A stretch of 64,000 nt of DNA. It comes from Pipra filicauda (taxonomy: Eukaryota; Chordata; Aves; Passeriformes; Pipridae). Below, piece by piece: positions 36,783 to 47,203 of this stretch. Within the stretch, counting starts at the first letter, position 1. Every line of letters begins with the position of its first letter. Below the pieces are notes generated by a model. The model was not told the origin of the DNA. It searched no databases and worked only from the letters and a program-made list of their open reading frames with translations. The position numbers and the translations under genes were made by a program. The stretch spans positions 992,001 through 1,056,000 of the forward strand of contig NW_024104377.1 in the NCBI RefSeq assembly GCF_003945595.2, written 5' to 3'.

Positions 36783-39700
36783 GGCAAGGCAGCCTTATGG
36801 GGGCCAGTAGGAGCCTTTCCTCTTGAGAAATTGGGCTAAGCTGGAGCAAGGCAGGTAGTGATATGTGCCTCTACTTGGAATATCCTCACACCATCATTTG
36901 TAAAGTGCATATGGTTTGTTTTAAATGCTGTGTTGTAAAAGTTTTGATTTACACTGCTCTCCCAGGAGCTGTGTTGTAGCCCAAAGGACTGTCAGTGACA
37001 TTCCATTTCTTGCTTCCAGACTTTCGTTGCACTTTCTGAGAAAACTGCTCAGTTTGCTATAGAAAATGAAGGGCTAAAACCAATGAAGGTAATGTTGAGG
37101 GTGCTGAAGCAGGACCAGTACCAAGTGAAGCTGAGCTCAGGTGCCCAAACTCCTTAGCAGAGAAGATGGGATGCACAAGGATCTGAGAGCACTCCAAAAA
37201 GAAAATTATCCAAGGTCACTACACTACCTTACCTTGATTACAAGCCTGCTGACTTAAAGCACCTGCCTGAAAATCCATCCTGATAACTTGCAGCTCATTT
37301 CTCTTTCACAAACTCCTCCTCTTCAGAAAGTTAGTGGAAAGGGTTCTTTCTCATAAAATGTTCTCAGAAGGTAGAGTGGCATTAGCCATCCTTAGGTGAA
37401 ATGTGCTTGATGGCAAGAAGAACTAATCCTGTTTGCTTACAGTAGTACCAATCTGAGTATGTTTTATTGGATTAAGCTGTCAGAGATATGGGCACAGAAA
37501 TGTTGAGTCTTAATTAGATTTAGGTACGGCTGAGCACTGAGCTGCTTTGGTATTTGGGTTATTCTTTCACATCTGTGCAGAAGTAAAACTTTAAAGAATC
37601 TAAGAAACTTCAACACTAGCTGAGCAGATCTCCTCAGAACTGTGTGGTTGAAGGAAGTTCCTGAAACTTTGCAGGTTGCTTTTTGAACCAAATCCAAAGC
37701 AATTTCTCCAAACTTTTTTTCTTCTCTGTGGAAAAAAAAAAAGATTTTCTTTGTTCTGCTTAAATTAGTGAGACATGTGGATATTCTGCATGTTTAAATA
37801 TTGGGTAGATTTTTTTTCTTTGTGTATTCTCTGTTTTGACAAAAATTTGGAAATAAATATTTTCTATAATACTATAATGTTTCTATAATGTTTCAATGCT
37901 GCTGCACAGAAATTATTTTAAAATTTACTCTGCAGTGTCTTCTCTGAACAGGCAGTCTAGAAAAGTCATGATTTAAAAAAAAAACAACAAAACAACAAAA
38001 TATTGAGAAATAAGACAACACACAGGAATTCAGTTAACACTTCCATATTTTGCAGTAATTTTAAGCTTGTAGTTCCTGTTATCTTTAGGAAAATCAAGGT
38101 CCCAGTGTTCAGTAGCCATCCTAGTAATACTTCTGAAATGGGCTTGCTTTCATGTCACCTGGTACTGGGACTTCACTGATTCCAAGTCTTTCTCTGAAGA
38201 AAAAAAATTATGAATGAGGACATGGGCCTCAAGAACAGCAAAATAAAAGGTGAACTATGGGCAGGCCAAGAGTAGAAAGGGATGTGAAACTGCAAGTTCT
38301 ATTTCCGTGATGAGTTTATGAAAGCTGCCTGTAATAACTTGCTGTCTCCTACAAGTGTTCACATGGGTGTTTTCTCTGATGTTGGCTTCCTGGTTGTGCC
38401 ATCTCTGCTCCTGCACTCAAGTTTGCACAGCTCATATACTGCCAAAAGAATTTGTCTTGGTAGCTTTAGCATTCCTTTACACGTGACTACATTTTCAAGC
38501 TAGGTTAACCCAAAAGGACTCAAATTAGCAGTGATGATGCAACTTAAAGGACTTTGTCTAATACTGTGAACTGCTGGCAAGGTCCCTGGGCCAAAGTTTT
38601 GGAACACTTTTGCTCTAAAGAAGGGCTGTGGCCTCTCAGGCATGTTTATCCCATCTAGTTGAACCAGTCCATGAAACATGAACTTTCACGATCCTCCCTC
38701 AATTACATGCTTCAAAACCCAGCAACATTCAGATGGTTTGTGAGTAAATAATTGATGTGCATTAACCTTTGTAAATCTGTTTAGAAAATTCGATAAAACT
38801 GCTGAAATGCTTCTGACACCTTCCAGAGCTCATCAGAGTTTGGTAGCAGTGTTGCTATGGTACCTGTCAAGTAAAGTTTCTTGATGCCATTACTATCTGC
38901 TTACCTTATTCCACAGTGGAAACCAGGATCCTGAAAAGGCTCTTTGGTAGTACCCAAAAAACTGTCCAAAATTCATAAGCATTTCTCAGCATAGAAAATG
39001 CAGTAGTATCTATAGATGGCATTAGTTCCGTTCTGTATTCCATTCCATATTGTATCACCAGGCAATATCTGGTGTCTCACTTAAGTACATTGGAAGAAAA
39101 AGATCTTTACTCTCAGTCATTCCCATCTGCTCATTGTACACTCCAAATGGAAGATCCTTTGATGCACAAAATAAATCTCTTCTGCTAGGCATCAGTCAGT
39201 GAGGGTTTAGTACAAATAAATGAATGCAAATAATACTAACACATTCTGCAATGGTCTCAGGTTTGCTTTGCAGATTTGTAGCCGACAATCCTTTGTAAAA
39301 CCGCATTAAAGAGGCATCACAAAGCCTTAAAATTCTCTCTACCTGTGTACTTTGTTTTCTTTACTGTCAACTTAACTACATAACTTCAGAATAAAATAAA
39401 AGTGGAATTGAAAAAGTATGGCAAATTAATGGCCTCAGGCTTGTCGTCAGTGCAAACCATACATTTTATTGAGACCTTTTCCCTTGGTTAGATGGGAGCT
39501 TTTTGTGCTACCGCATCAGTGGGAAAAGCATTTTTAAAATACAAATACACAATTCTATTATTGAAACAGCTTGAAATTGGGAGCCAGTTGTCAGGACTAG
39601 CATAATTTTGCTGCTGCATAAAGTACATTTTTTAGCATTCCTCAAGTATGCATTAAAAACTCAGCGAAATTTTTAAGCAGGGAAAACATTTTGAAACAGT

Positions 39701-40156
39701 ATTTTGAGATGAATCTGATGTCCTCAGCTAGAAAGGGAAGAAAAGAGATCTTTCAAGTTGTCATTAAAATATAAGCTTGTCTGTTTCTATGACGAATGAA
39801 CAGCAAGGATGAGAAGGAAGAGCAGAAAGCTGAAAAGAACCCCTAAGGTTACTGAGATGATGCAGAGACAGTGCAAGGCTTTCCTCAGCTCAGGTTGAGG
39901 AAGAGATCTGTCTCAAGAGATCACCAATTCCAGTAGCATTTCTTTTTCAACAGCAGGATGAGGAAGTAGAACAATTAATTTCTCCTGGAACTGGCTCAAG
40001 GTCATCAGTAAACCTGAGACCCTTTTTCATGGGTGAAAACACAGGGGTGGACTGGGCTGAAAAGAAAGGGAAGTGCATGTCTGAAGATCCTGGATTTCAG
40101 TATGCCTCTGCATGTGTAAAAACCCTACATCTTGCTAACATCTGTATCTGCTGTCT

Positions 40157-40167
40157 TCATAGAATAG
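40157..40167 (-). repeat. CR1 3'-tail remnant left of the LTR insertion
   Basis: TCATAGAATAG is the complement of the CR1 terminal octamer. It is the detached tail of the CR1 copy that resumes at 40688, and its last six bases GAATAG are the duplicated target site of the LTR. Confidence 0.75.
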
Positions 40168-40687
40168 TGTAGCACTAAGTCTGATGAGAAACTTGTTTGA
40201 ACATATCTTAGGATGGCTCTTTGTGGTCTCTTTGCAAACACATGTTTCTTCTTCCCAACACCCCCCACAGCAACTGTTATCTCCTATGCAGGAATGTCCT
40301 GGGAAAGGTGTCCTGAGGTGTCCCATTGGTCCTTTGTTAACCCCTTCCTATTGGCTGTTGACCCTTTACCTGATGGTTTTTTCTGTGTGACCCTGAACTT
40401 GTGATTGGTTCCCCTTTGACCCTCCTAAAAACCTTATAAACCCCTTCCCAACAATAAACCCTCTCTTGCCTCCTCTCCACACCGGTGTGCTGTCTCTGTG
40501 CCTGCCATGGAGCCACGTGGGTGCTGGGGGGAGGGGAGAGCACCTCTCCCCTCCAGGCTCGGGGCCTGAAAAACCCTGTCGCTGGAGTCCCCCTTCCCCG
40601 TCCCACAAGACGTCGGAATGGTTCTTCAGACGGAGAAGGAACTAGAGCTGGGCTCCCCCACATCGTGGGTGGGGAAAGGGATCCAGA
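40168..40687 (+). mobile_element. Young solo ERV LTR inserted in a CR1 tail, plus orientation
   Basis: A 520-bp unit starting TGTAGCAC and ending GATCCAGA, flanked by GAATAG on both sides (40162-40167 and 40688-40693). Excising it rejoins a normal CR1 tail (CATAGAATAGTTTGAGTTGG). Three inverted CCAAT boxes (ATTGG at 40325, 40350 and 40404), TATAAA (40435-40440) and AATAAA (40453-40458) give plus orientation. The TATA-to-polyadenylation-signal spacing of 18 bp resembles alpharetrovirus-type LTRs, and the 6-bp duplication agrees with that class. The part after 40480 is GC-rich, with many intact CpG sites and a 10-bp perfect hairpin, suggesting a recent insertion. The last base pair reads GA where CA is expected, presumably a point change, so the exact right end has an uncertainty of two or three bases. 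No internal retroviral sequence remains. Confidence 0.82.
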
Positions 40688-41000
40688 GAATAGTTTGAGT
40701 TGGAAGGAACCTTAATTAACCTCTAATTCTGCCCACCCTGCCACGGACAGGGACAACTTCCACTAAACCAGGTTGCTTGAAGCCCCATCCATCCTTGAAA
40801 ACTTCTGGAGGTGGGGCATCTTCTCTCTGGGCAACCTGTTCCAGTGTCTCACCACCCTTATTATGAATAATTTCTTCCAAATATCTAATCTAAAAGTTAG
40901 CCTTTTTCAGTTTAAAGCCACTACTCCTTGTCTATCACTACACACCCATGTAAAAGTCTTGCTCAAATCCAGGTTTACCTTAATCATTGCAAGGCATTGC
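40688..41000 (-). repeat. CR1 LINE fragment, minus orientation (right of LTR)
   Basis: GAATAGTTTGAGTTGGAAGG at 40688-40707 begins the reverse-complement CR1 3' region. Further landmarks: CACTAAACCAGGTTGCTTGA (40761-40780), GGCAACCTGTTCCAGTGTCT (40829-40848) and a block reading TTCTTCCAAATATCTAATCT (40871-40890). Homology fades near 41000. Together with 40157-40167 this was one element before the LTR arrived. Confidence 0.93.
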
Positions 41001-41180
41001 ACAGAGACCACTATTTTACTCTGTCTGCAAGATAGAGACTCTGCATCCTTGTTCTCTATGCTTTTGCTATGGAGTTTTCTTGAGACTGCTTGCACGGTGA
41101 AACAGGGCACATAAGGCTCTGTTTTAAGACAGACCCGTTAATAATCTAACAACCAGTTTCCTAAACACATTGGGTGCCAT

Positions 41181-41695
41181 TTAGAATTATAGAATTACAA
41201 AATCATAGAATGGGTTGGGTTGGAAGGGGCATTTAAATCATGTAGTTCAATCCCCCTGCCACAGGCAGGACATCTTCAAACTAGATCAGGCTGCTCAGAA
41301 TCCTGTCCAATGCGACCCTGAATGTTTCCAGGCATGGGGTACCTCTTTGGGCAATCCACTTCACCACCCTCATTGTAAAAAACGTCTTCCTTATATCTAC
41401 TTTAAATCTGCCCTTTTTTAATTTAAAACCATTACCCCTTGTCCTGTTGCTACAGTTCCTTCTAAAAAATCTGTACTCATCTTTCTCATAGTCCCCCTTT
41501 AACTACTGGAAGGATGCAAGGAGGTCTCCATGCAGCCTTTTGTTCTCCAGGCTCCACAACATCAGTTCTCTCAGCCTGTCTTCATAGGAGAGATGTTTCA
41601 GCTCTCTGATAATTTTTTTGGCCTTCCTCTGGACTTGCTCCAGCAGGTCCATGTCTTTCCTGTACTGAAATTTCTCTGATCCCATGTTAACTATA
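41181..41695 (-). repeat. CR1 LINE fragment, minus orientation, with RT C-terminus
   Basis: Starts with a degenerate tail (TAGAATTATAGAATTACAAA, then ATCATAGAATGGGTTGGG) and runs about 515 bp in reverse. A minus-strand frame at 41503-41700 is still open for 65 codons and reads YRKDMDLLEQVQRKAKKIIR followed by ELKHLSYEDRLRELMLWSLE, a good match to the C-terminal part of the CR1 reverse-transcriptase protein. The rest of the frame is broken by stops and frameshifts, and the element is 5'-truncated near 41695, so it cannot move itself. Confidence 0.95.
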
Positions 41696-44267
41696 CTCAT
41701 TTTTCACTGTTTTTATGACCATTTTAGACATATTTATGGGACTAAAGTGACCTCCCATCTACTTGAATCAGATTTTTTTTCCAAACTCCTTCACTAAGCC
41801 CTAATACTTTTCCTATTTGGGAAGTGAAATTTGCCTTTAGTGACTCTAAAAAGCTCCCAGTCCTAGTGATGTTGAACATTGCACATGTTACTGTTGGGTT
41901 TCAAAATTATTCCACTGTGGCTGAATTTCTGCATTACTGAAAATGTAATTCTACTTATTTGAAGAAAGTCAGAAAAGGAAAATGTAGTTGGAAAAAAAAA
42001 AGCCAGATGCTTAGGTAGCTGAGGTGTTAAAAATAGCCTCTGCAAAGACACGTTAGTGTATAAGGATACAGGAATGTATCAGGTAAGATAAAGGAAGGTA
42101 AAGGGAGAATGCAATGTGTCATATGTCTTCACAGTTTGTTAGCTGGTTATTCTTGGTGCTTATTGGGGGTTTCCTCAAGAAGAGGTTTTACTTCAAGGTG
42201 AGATTGTGTCACAGTGATCAGCACAGTGATAAGCCTGTTTGGTACCCTTAAATGATGTGTGTGAAGGGAAGGGGGGAAGGGAGTTTTCTTCTTTAAGTAG
42301 TGATGTCTTAAACAAAATGCCATATAATAGGGAGAACTGATTGAATTTAGCCAACCGTTATGTCACCATAGCAACCATACATAATGGCTCCACACTGAAA
42401 ATCTTCTATTTTTTTCAGGGAGTAAAATGATGTTTTTCTTTCTTGGGGGTAAAAAATGTGGCAGATCCACTAGGATCTTGCATCTGAAGGAAAAACTAAT
42501 TTTGTTTCATTTTAAATATGGTGATAGGGAGGAGGGATGTGGACACTTTGTGCACTGCATTGGCAGAGTTTCCTATATGGCCATATGCTATCTTCAGTGG
42601 AAGCATCGGGAAAGCAAAACAGTTGCATGCTGCCCAACCAAAAATAAAATGTCTTGACAGTTATAACTGGTTTATTTATTTTTTTATTTATTTTTAACCT
42701 TTTGCACTTAGAGGTCATGGACCTAAAAAAGTGATCAATGAGGTTGGACTCTTTCTGCTGACTTACTGTCTTTTTTTTGGTTAGGTCAAAAAGCTACAGC
42801 TAAACTATTTTTTTTATGATGAGGTATATAAATGGAATAACAATTTTGCTGATATTTAAAACATGCCTACTGCTACAGTGAGTTGTACCAACAGTCAGAA
42901 AACGACCCAGTAGGCTAATCCAGTGGAAGTGTCTTACCCGATTTGATGTCTTCAGTTGAGGAAACAGGAAACTGCTCCGAAAATTGGGTAATAATAAACT
43001 GTTGACCTGGGATCAGTATCAGATAATTTCACATGCCCATTAACTGTTTATTTTTATATGACAAACAGTTCTCACTGATGGCAGCAAGCTGTAGTTTCTT
43101 ACAGTATTTAAATAAGTTTGGTCATGACTAGAAAAATTATTTTAATACAAACAGTAACCCCTCTCAATCAACTGTATTTGGCTTACGGAGAGCAAACTTT
43201 TAGCAATTACTTTTGGAAAGAGGAAGGAATCTCACATAGCTAAGAGGTATATTTGTATGTGTGCTGTACTGTATTCAGAGAGGACAAATGCTCCTTTTTT
43301 CTCCTCTAAGCAGGTTGTCACTAGGCTTTCTGAGCAGCATTTATGAAGAACAAAGTGTGATAATAACTTTATAGTGAAGACAGGGAAAAGGCTGTTCAGA
43401 AAATCAGAGTGGAGATTGCAGGGATGCTGTGGGCTCTCCTGGGGATGCACAAACTTATTGCTAGCACCGAGCAAGACAGAGCAGTGCTGGAGTCAGGGGG
43501 AAAACACAGCTCTGCTGCTGCAGTGCTAAACCTTTTGCTAACAAGTTTTGCCTCACAGCAATGTCAAACTGATGCCTTCTTCCACTGAGTTTGGTGGTAC
43601 CAAAGGGGAGCACTACTTTACAACACCCAGTGTGTGCCTAACGTCTGTGTGACCGTGGGCACGGTGTTAGCCAGATAGGCAAAGGCAGCTGCTGATTCTC
43701 ATTTGGAATTACAAGTGCTCTGTCCTTTTGGGAAATGGACCATGATACAGACAGCTAGGAGTCCCAAGTCCAAGCACGTCTGTAAATGTCTCTTTCCTTT
43801 ATCATCTTCATTAATAAAACATGAATGCCAATAACAGGCTCCATCAGTGGGTCACAGAGCAAAAGCAATGCCCAAAGCTTTGTATCTTCTTTCAAAATGT
43901 TGCCTCTGTCTCTGAATGATGGATTAGCTGCTGAACAACTCTGTCAGCGCAACCTAGCAGTGAACTGATGATACCACTTTCTCACAATTAATTCAAGTGT
44001 TACAGCAAGGCTGACCTGGCTAATTAACATGAAATAGCATTTAAATTACCACAATATATTTTCTGTCTCCTTATTGGTTTTAATTTACTGACAGAAAAAT
44101 CACTGAAAACACAGATCTCGACCAGATAGTTTAAAGAGCACAATTATTCTAGAGTAGTGAGTTACAGTAGGGCTGCCTTTGGCCAGCTGCAGCTCTTGTA
44201 GTCACACTGAGTCGGAGCTGGCCTATTTTAGCTCCCCTTCAGTAGCATTTTTGCTTCCCTGAAGGTG

Positions 44268-44313
44268 TGACGTCAAGTGTTATAATAGCTAAATTGCCTA
44301 ACATCGTATAAAA
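44268..44313 (+). promoter_or_regulatory. Candidate CRE plus TATA box, unproven
   Basis: A perfect palindromic cAMP-response element TGACGTCA (44268-44275) lies 31 bp upstream of TATAAAA (44307-44313). CREB/ATF proteins bind the former, and CRE sites close upstream of a TATA box are a known promoter layout. Upstream are homeodomain-type cores TAATTA (44021-44026) and AATTAATT (43986-43993). I see no exon or coding frame downstream, so this could be chance or an unannotated non-coding transcript start. Confidence 0.2.
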
Positions 44314-44502
44314 GCTGTATATTTCCTTGGATTTCATTCTTTTGGTACTGGTTTTCCACAGAGGGGGCTATGGGGTAGGGATTGGGGGTTCAACTGTGGA
44401 GGAAATAGCGGATGAGATGGCAGAGGAACATGAATATAGCCCCTACATTTGTGACTTTAAGATTTTCACTGTTCCTGGAAATGCATAACAGGTTGGTGTG
44501 TG

Positions 44503-44518
44503 TTTTTTTTTTTTTTTT
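44503..44518. repeat. Poly(T) run, 16 T
   Basis: Uninterrupted T16 after a short GT-alternating stretch. Mononucleotide microsatellite only. Confidence 0.9.
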
Positions 44519-44900
44519 CAATTGAGCTTTGATTACTGTAGTGTCTGTGCTGATACTAGAGATGATGGCTTGTGTTGTTTTGAACATCTGGAGATATGCA
44601 CAGGGAGGAATCCTGCTTTCCCTCATCCATTAACCACACACATGCAACCCTAGCTACATAGTGCTAATCACCATGATGTTTCTCCTGTGCAAACCATGGT
44701 ATTCAGAAGATGATTTTGTGCTAATTGTTTAAATTACATAGGTTATTGAAGATAGCAGACTAGCACCTATGAAACAAGGTGAGAGAAACCCTGTGAGCAA
44801 ATCCTCATGGGCAATATCTCACTGTCATCAATTTGCTTGGATTTTGCTGTGAATTTCTGGCAACTTGTATTTTTAATCACCAAAAATCCTCACAGAAGAT

Positions 44901-45002
44901 GTTATCATGTAATAAATGCATTTCACAAAGTGTGTGAATCAATAGGAAATTGTTATCATGTAATAAATGCATTTCACAAAGTGTGTGAATCAATAGGAAA
45001 TT
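44901..45002. repeat. Exact 51-bp tandem duplication
   Basis: Two copies (44901-44951 and 44952-45002), each beginning GTTATCATGTAATAAATGC and ending CAATAGGAAATT, read as identical. The unit is a multiple of three, so a chance plus frame runs through both, but nothing suggests coding. Identity implies a recent event, or an assembly artefact. Confidence 0.97.
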
Positions 45003-45987
45003 TTAGCAAGACGTGACATTCCTAAGTGAAAAGAAGCAGCTGTTTTGAAGAAGATGGGAGCTTACTTTTGATTGTAGTTTTTCCATTACATACCTGAAGT
45101 CTTCTAGCTCCTTTCCAAATTGCTGCACCAAAATGATCAATCCAATTAGTTGCTAACTGCCTATAAGTCCCTAATGTTTAACTGAATCAATAGTTTCCCA
45201 ATTGCTGTCTGTTTCCACAGTGTACCAAATACTATGATACCAAACTGTAAAGACTGTCTAAAAAGAGCAAGCACCAGTGAGAGAAACCCATGTAATACAC
45301 AAGCAATTGCTCTATGACAGTATTTTCTACTTGTTATATGCCATTCCTGGAAAAAAAAATATAAGCTATTAGTCTCTTTGGTGTTTCCAGCTGTTCCTCA
45401 ACCATCCATTATTCATTGCTCATCTACAGTTTGTAGTAGTAGAGGAGCTTTTCCCCATTGACTCTTTTTCTATTGTCTCTAAAACCCACAAAAATGGTTT
45501 TTTTCCTTGCCTTGCTTCCTTCCTCAATTTCCTGTACTCCAGAGAAAACATATTAGTGTGGGAATGGGAGCATGGTTTTTATCTGCAAGTAGCTTCAATA
45601 ATATCTTAGGTCAATACTGGTATATTACAGAGGGCTACTTTATGAACATTGAATTTTCTTGTACTTCTTAACAGTAGTTCCAGTGAAACTTGTCTTGAAT
45701 TCCCAGGAGACTTGAGTCGTATTGCTAAGAAATACTTATCTTTAATAGCAGAACTGATACCTTTTGCAGGGATTCTTTCTAATCACCGATTGGGCAAATC
45801 TCCGTTTATAAAAACCAAACCAAAACATCAAACCCATAGCATTTTTATCTTGTTCATAAATGAAACTGGCCTACAAGGCTTCAAAAGTATTTGTAATCAG
45901 TAAAATAATTCTTGTATCCCCACACAATTTATTTGATGTTTTTATTTATTCAAGGGAGATATTTTAAGATGGTGGGTTTTGGTTTTG

Positions 45988-46014
45988 TTTTTTTTTTTAT
46001 TATTATTATTATTT
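45988..46014. repeat. T run followed by (TTA)n microsatellite
   Basis: A run of 11 T (45988-45998) followed by five to six ATT/TAT triplets. Likely length-polymorphic. Confidence 0.85.
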
Positions 46015-46819
46015 TAAAGTTATGACTTTTTTACTTATGTTCTTTTTTAAGATTCATTATGGAGAATGACAAAGAAGATGCCCAGAAGGAGAGCTTTTGT
46101 CTCTGTTTTTTAACTTCTCATACTGGATGGACTAATCGCTGTATTAAGGTGATTTGCTTGTTTGCTGTCAGGCCTTGAATAATGAAATTGTCTCGAAAGA
46201 GTATTTTCTTTTAAAAGATGATGGCTTCCATGGCAGCAACAGAAAGGCCTATCCTGAACAGTAAGAAGTGTTTAGGTCGTTAGCACAATGATGGCGACCA
46301 CAGCAATCTATAATCAGTACATCTCAGCTTCAAAGCTGGAATTTTCAAAGCTAACTGATGATCACTCCCTTTGTGATGTTCCTTTGAGATGCCCAGATGA
46401 GTAGAGTGCAGGAGATTCTCAGGCACACGGGTTTCTGTTCTCCATTTCTTTGCCTTACAGCAAATGCTGAAATGGCTCTGACTGCTGTGTGATTTTTTCA
46501 TTTCTTTTGCCAAGCCTTCTGGCTTCATGACCTTGAACTTACCTTGTAGAAAATCAGAATGGGACAGAAGATCACTGGCACTGCAGTGGCAGTATGTGAA
46601 AGTTATTTTATTAGTATCTGTTGCAGCCATTACTAAAAGCCTACAAGGTACGCTGTCATTAGGCAAGCAAGAGCCACTGCTCCTGGTGTGTTCTTTTGAA
46701 TATTCCCCATTGAGAACTCTGCCCAGCAAGTTGTTTTTTTTTTTTTTCCTAGTGCTTCTGTGCTATAAGTGATGCAAAGATATCTCATATTGTGATGCTT
46801 GTTCTGTTTCTCAAAACCT

Positions 46820-47203
46820 TGCATATAAAGTCTAAGGGAATTGGGATTGTTCAGCCCAGACAAGAAAAGTCTTCAGGGTGACCTTATTGCAGCCTTCACT
46901 GGAGGCAACCTACAAGAGAGCTGGAGAGAGACTTTTTTTACAAGGGCATATAGTAATGGGACAAGAGGGAATGACATTTAGCTGAGAGAGAGTAGGTTTT
47001 GGCTCTTCACTGTGAGGGTGGTGAGGCAGTGGAACAGGTTGCCCAGAGAAGCTGTGGATGTCCCATCCCTGGAAATGTCCAAGACCAGGCTGGACAGAGC
47101 TCTGAGCAACCGATCAAGTGCTAAAGGTGTCCTTGCCCACTGCAGACAGTTGGAACTAGATGACTTTTAAGGTCCCTTTCAACCCAAATCATTCTATGAT
47201 TTA
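46820..47203 (+). repeat. CR1 LINE fragment, plus orientation
   Basis: Begins around GTCTAAGGGAATTGGGATTG (46829-46848) and continues to the 3' tail AATCATTCTATGATT (47187-47201). Landmarks: GACTTTTTTTACAAGGGCAT (46930-46949), GTGGAACAGGTTGCCCAGAG (47029-47048) and GGAACTAGATGACTTTTAAG (47152-47171). About 380 bp, 5'-truncated, with no intact protein. Confidence 0.95.

Larger units (their letters stand above)
33021..40156. other. Non-coding stretch without recognised gene
   Basis: About 7.1 kb, strongly AT-rich around 34.2-34.65 kb. It contains a short 16-bp tandem repeat and a perfect hairpin (both listed) and otherwise nothing I can name. The open frames are short and unconvincing. Confidence 0.5.
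41696..46819. other. Non-coding stretch without recognised gene
   Basis: About 5.1 kb of AT-rich unique-looking sequence with a CRE/TATA pair, a T16 run, a 51-bp tandem duplication and a T/TTA tract (listed separately). The minus-strand frame at 46280-46729 (149 codons) is the longest outside CR1 in this window but has no recognisable domain, promoter or splice context. Confidence 0.5.

Noticed and set aside
40295..40687. Alternative LTR start at TGTCCTGGG (40295)
   Set aside because: No matching target duplication at that boundary. The start at 40168 gives GAATAG on both sides and rejoins the CR1 tail.
46280..46729. 149-codon open frame on the minus strand, longest outside CR1
   Set aside because: No recognisable domain, signal or homology, and no promoter or splice context. 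A frame this long is not surprising among six frames over 64 kb.
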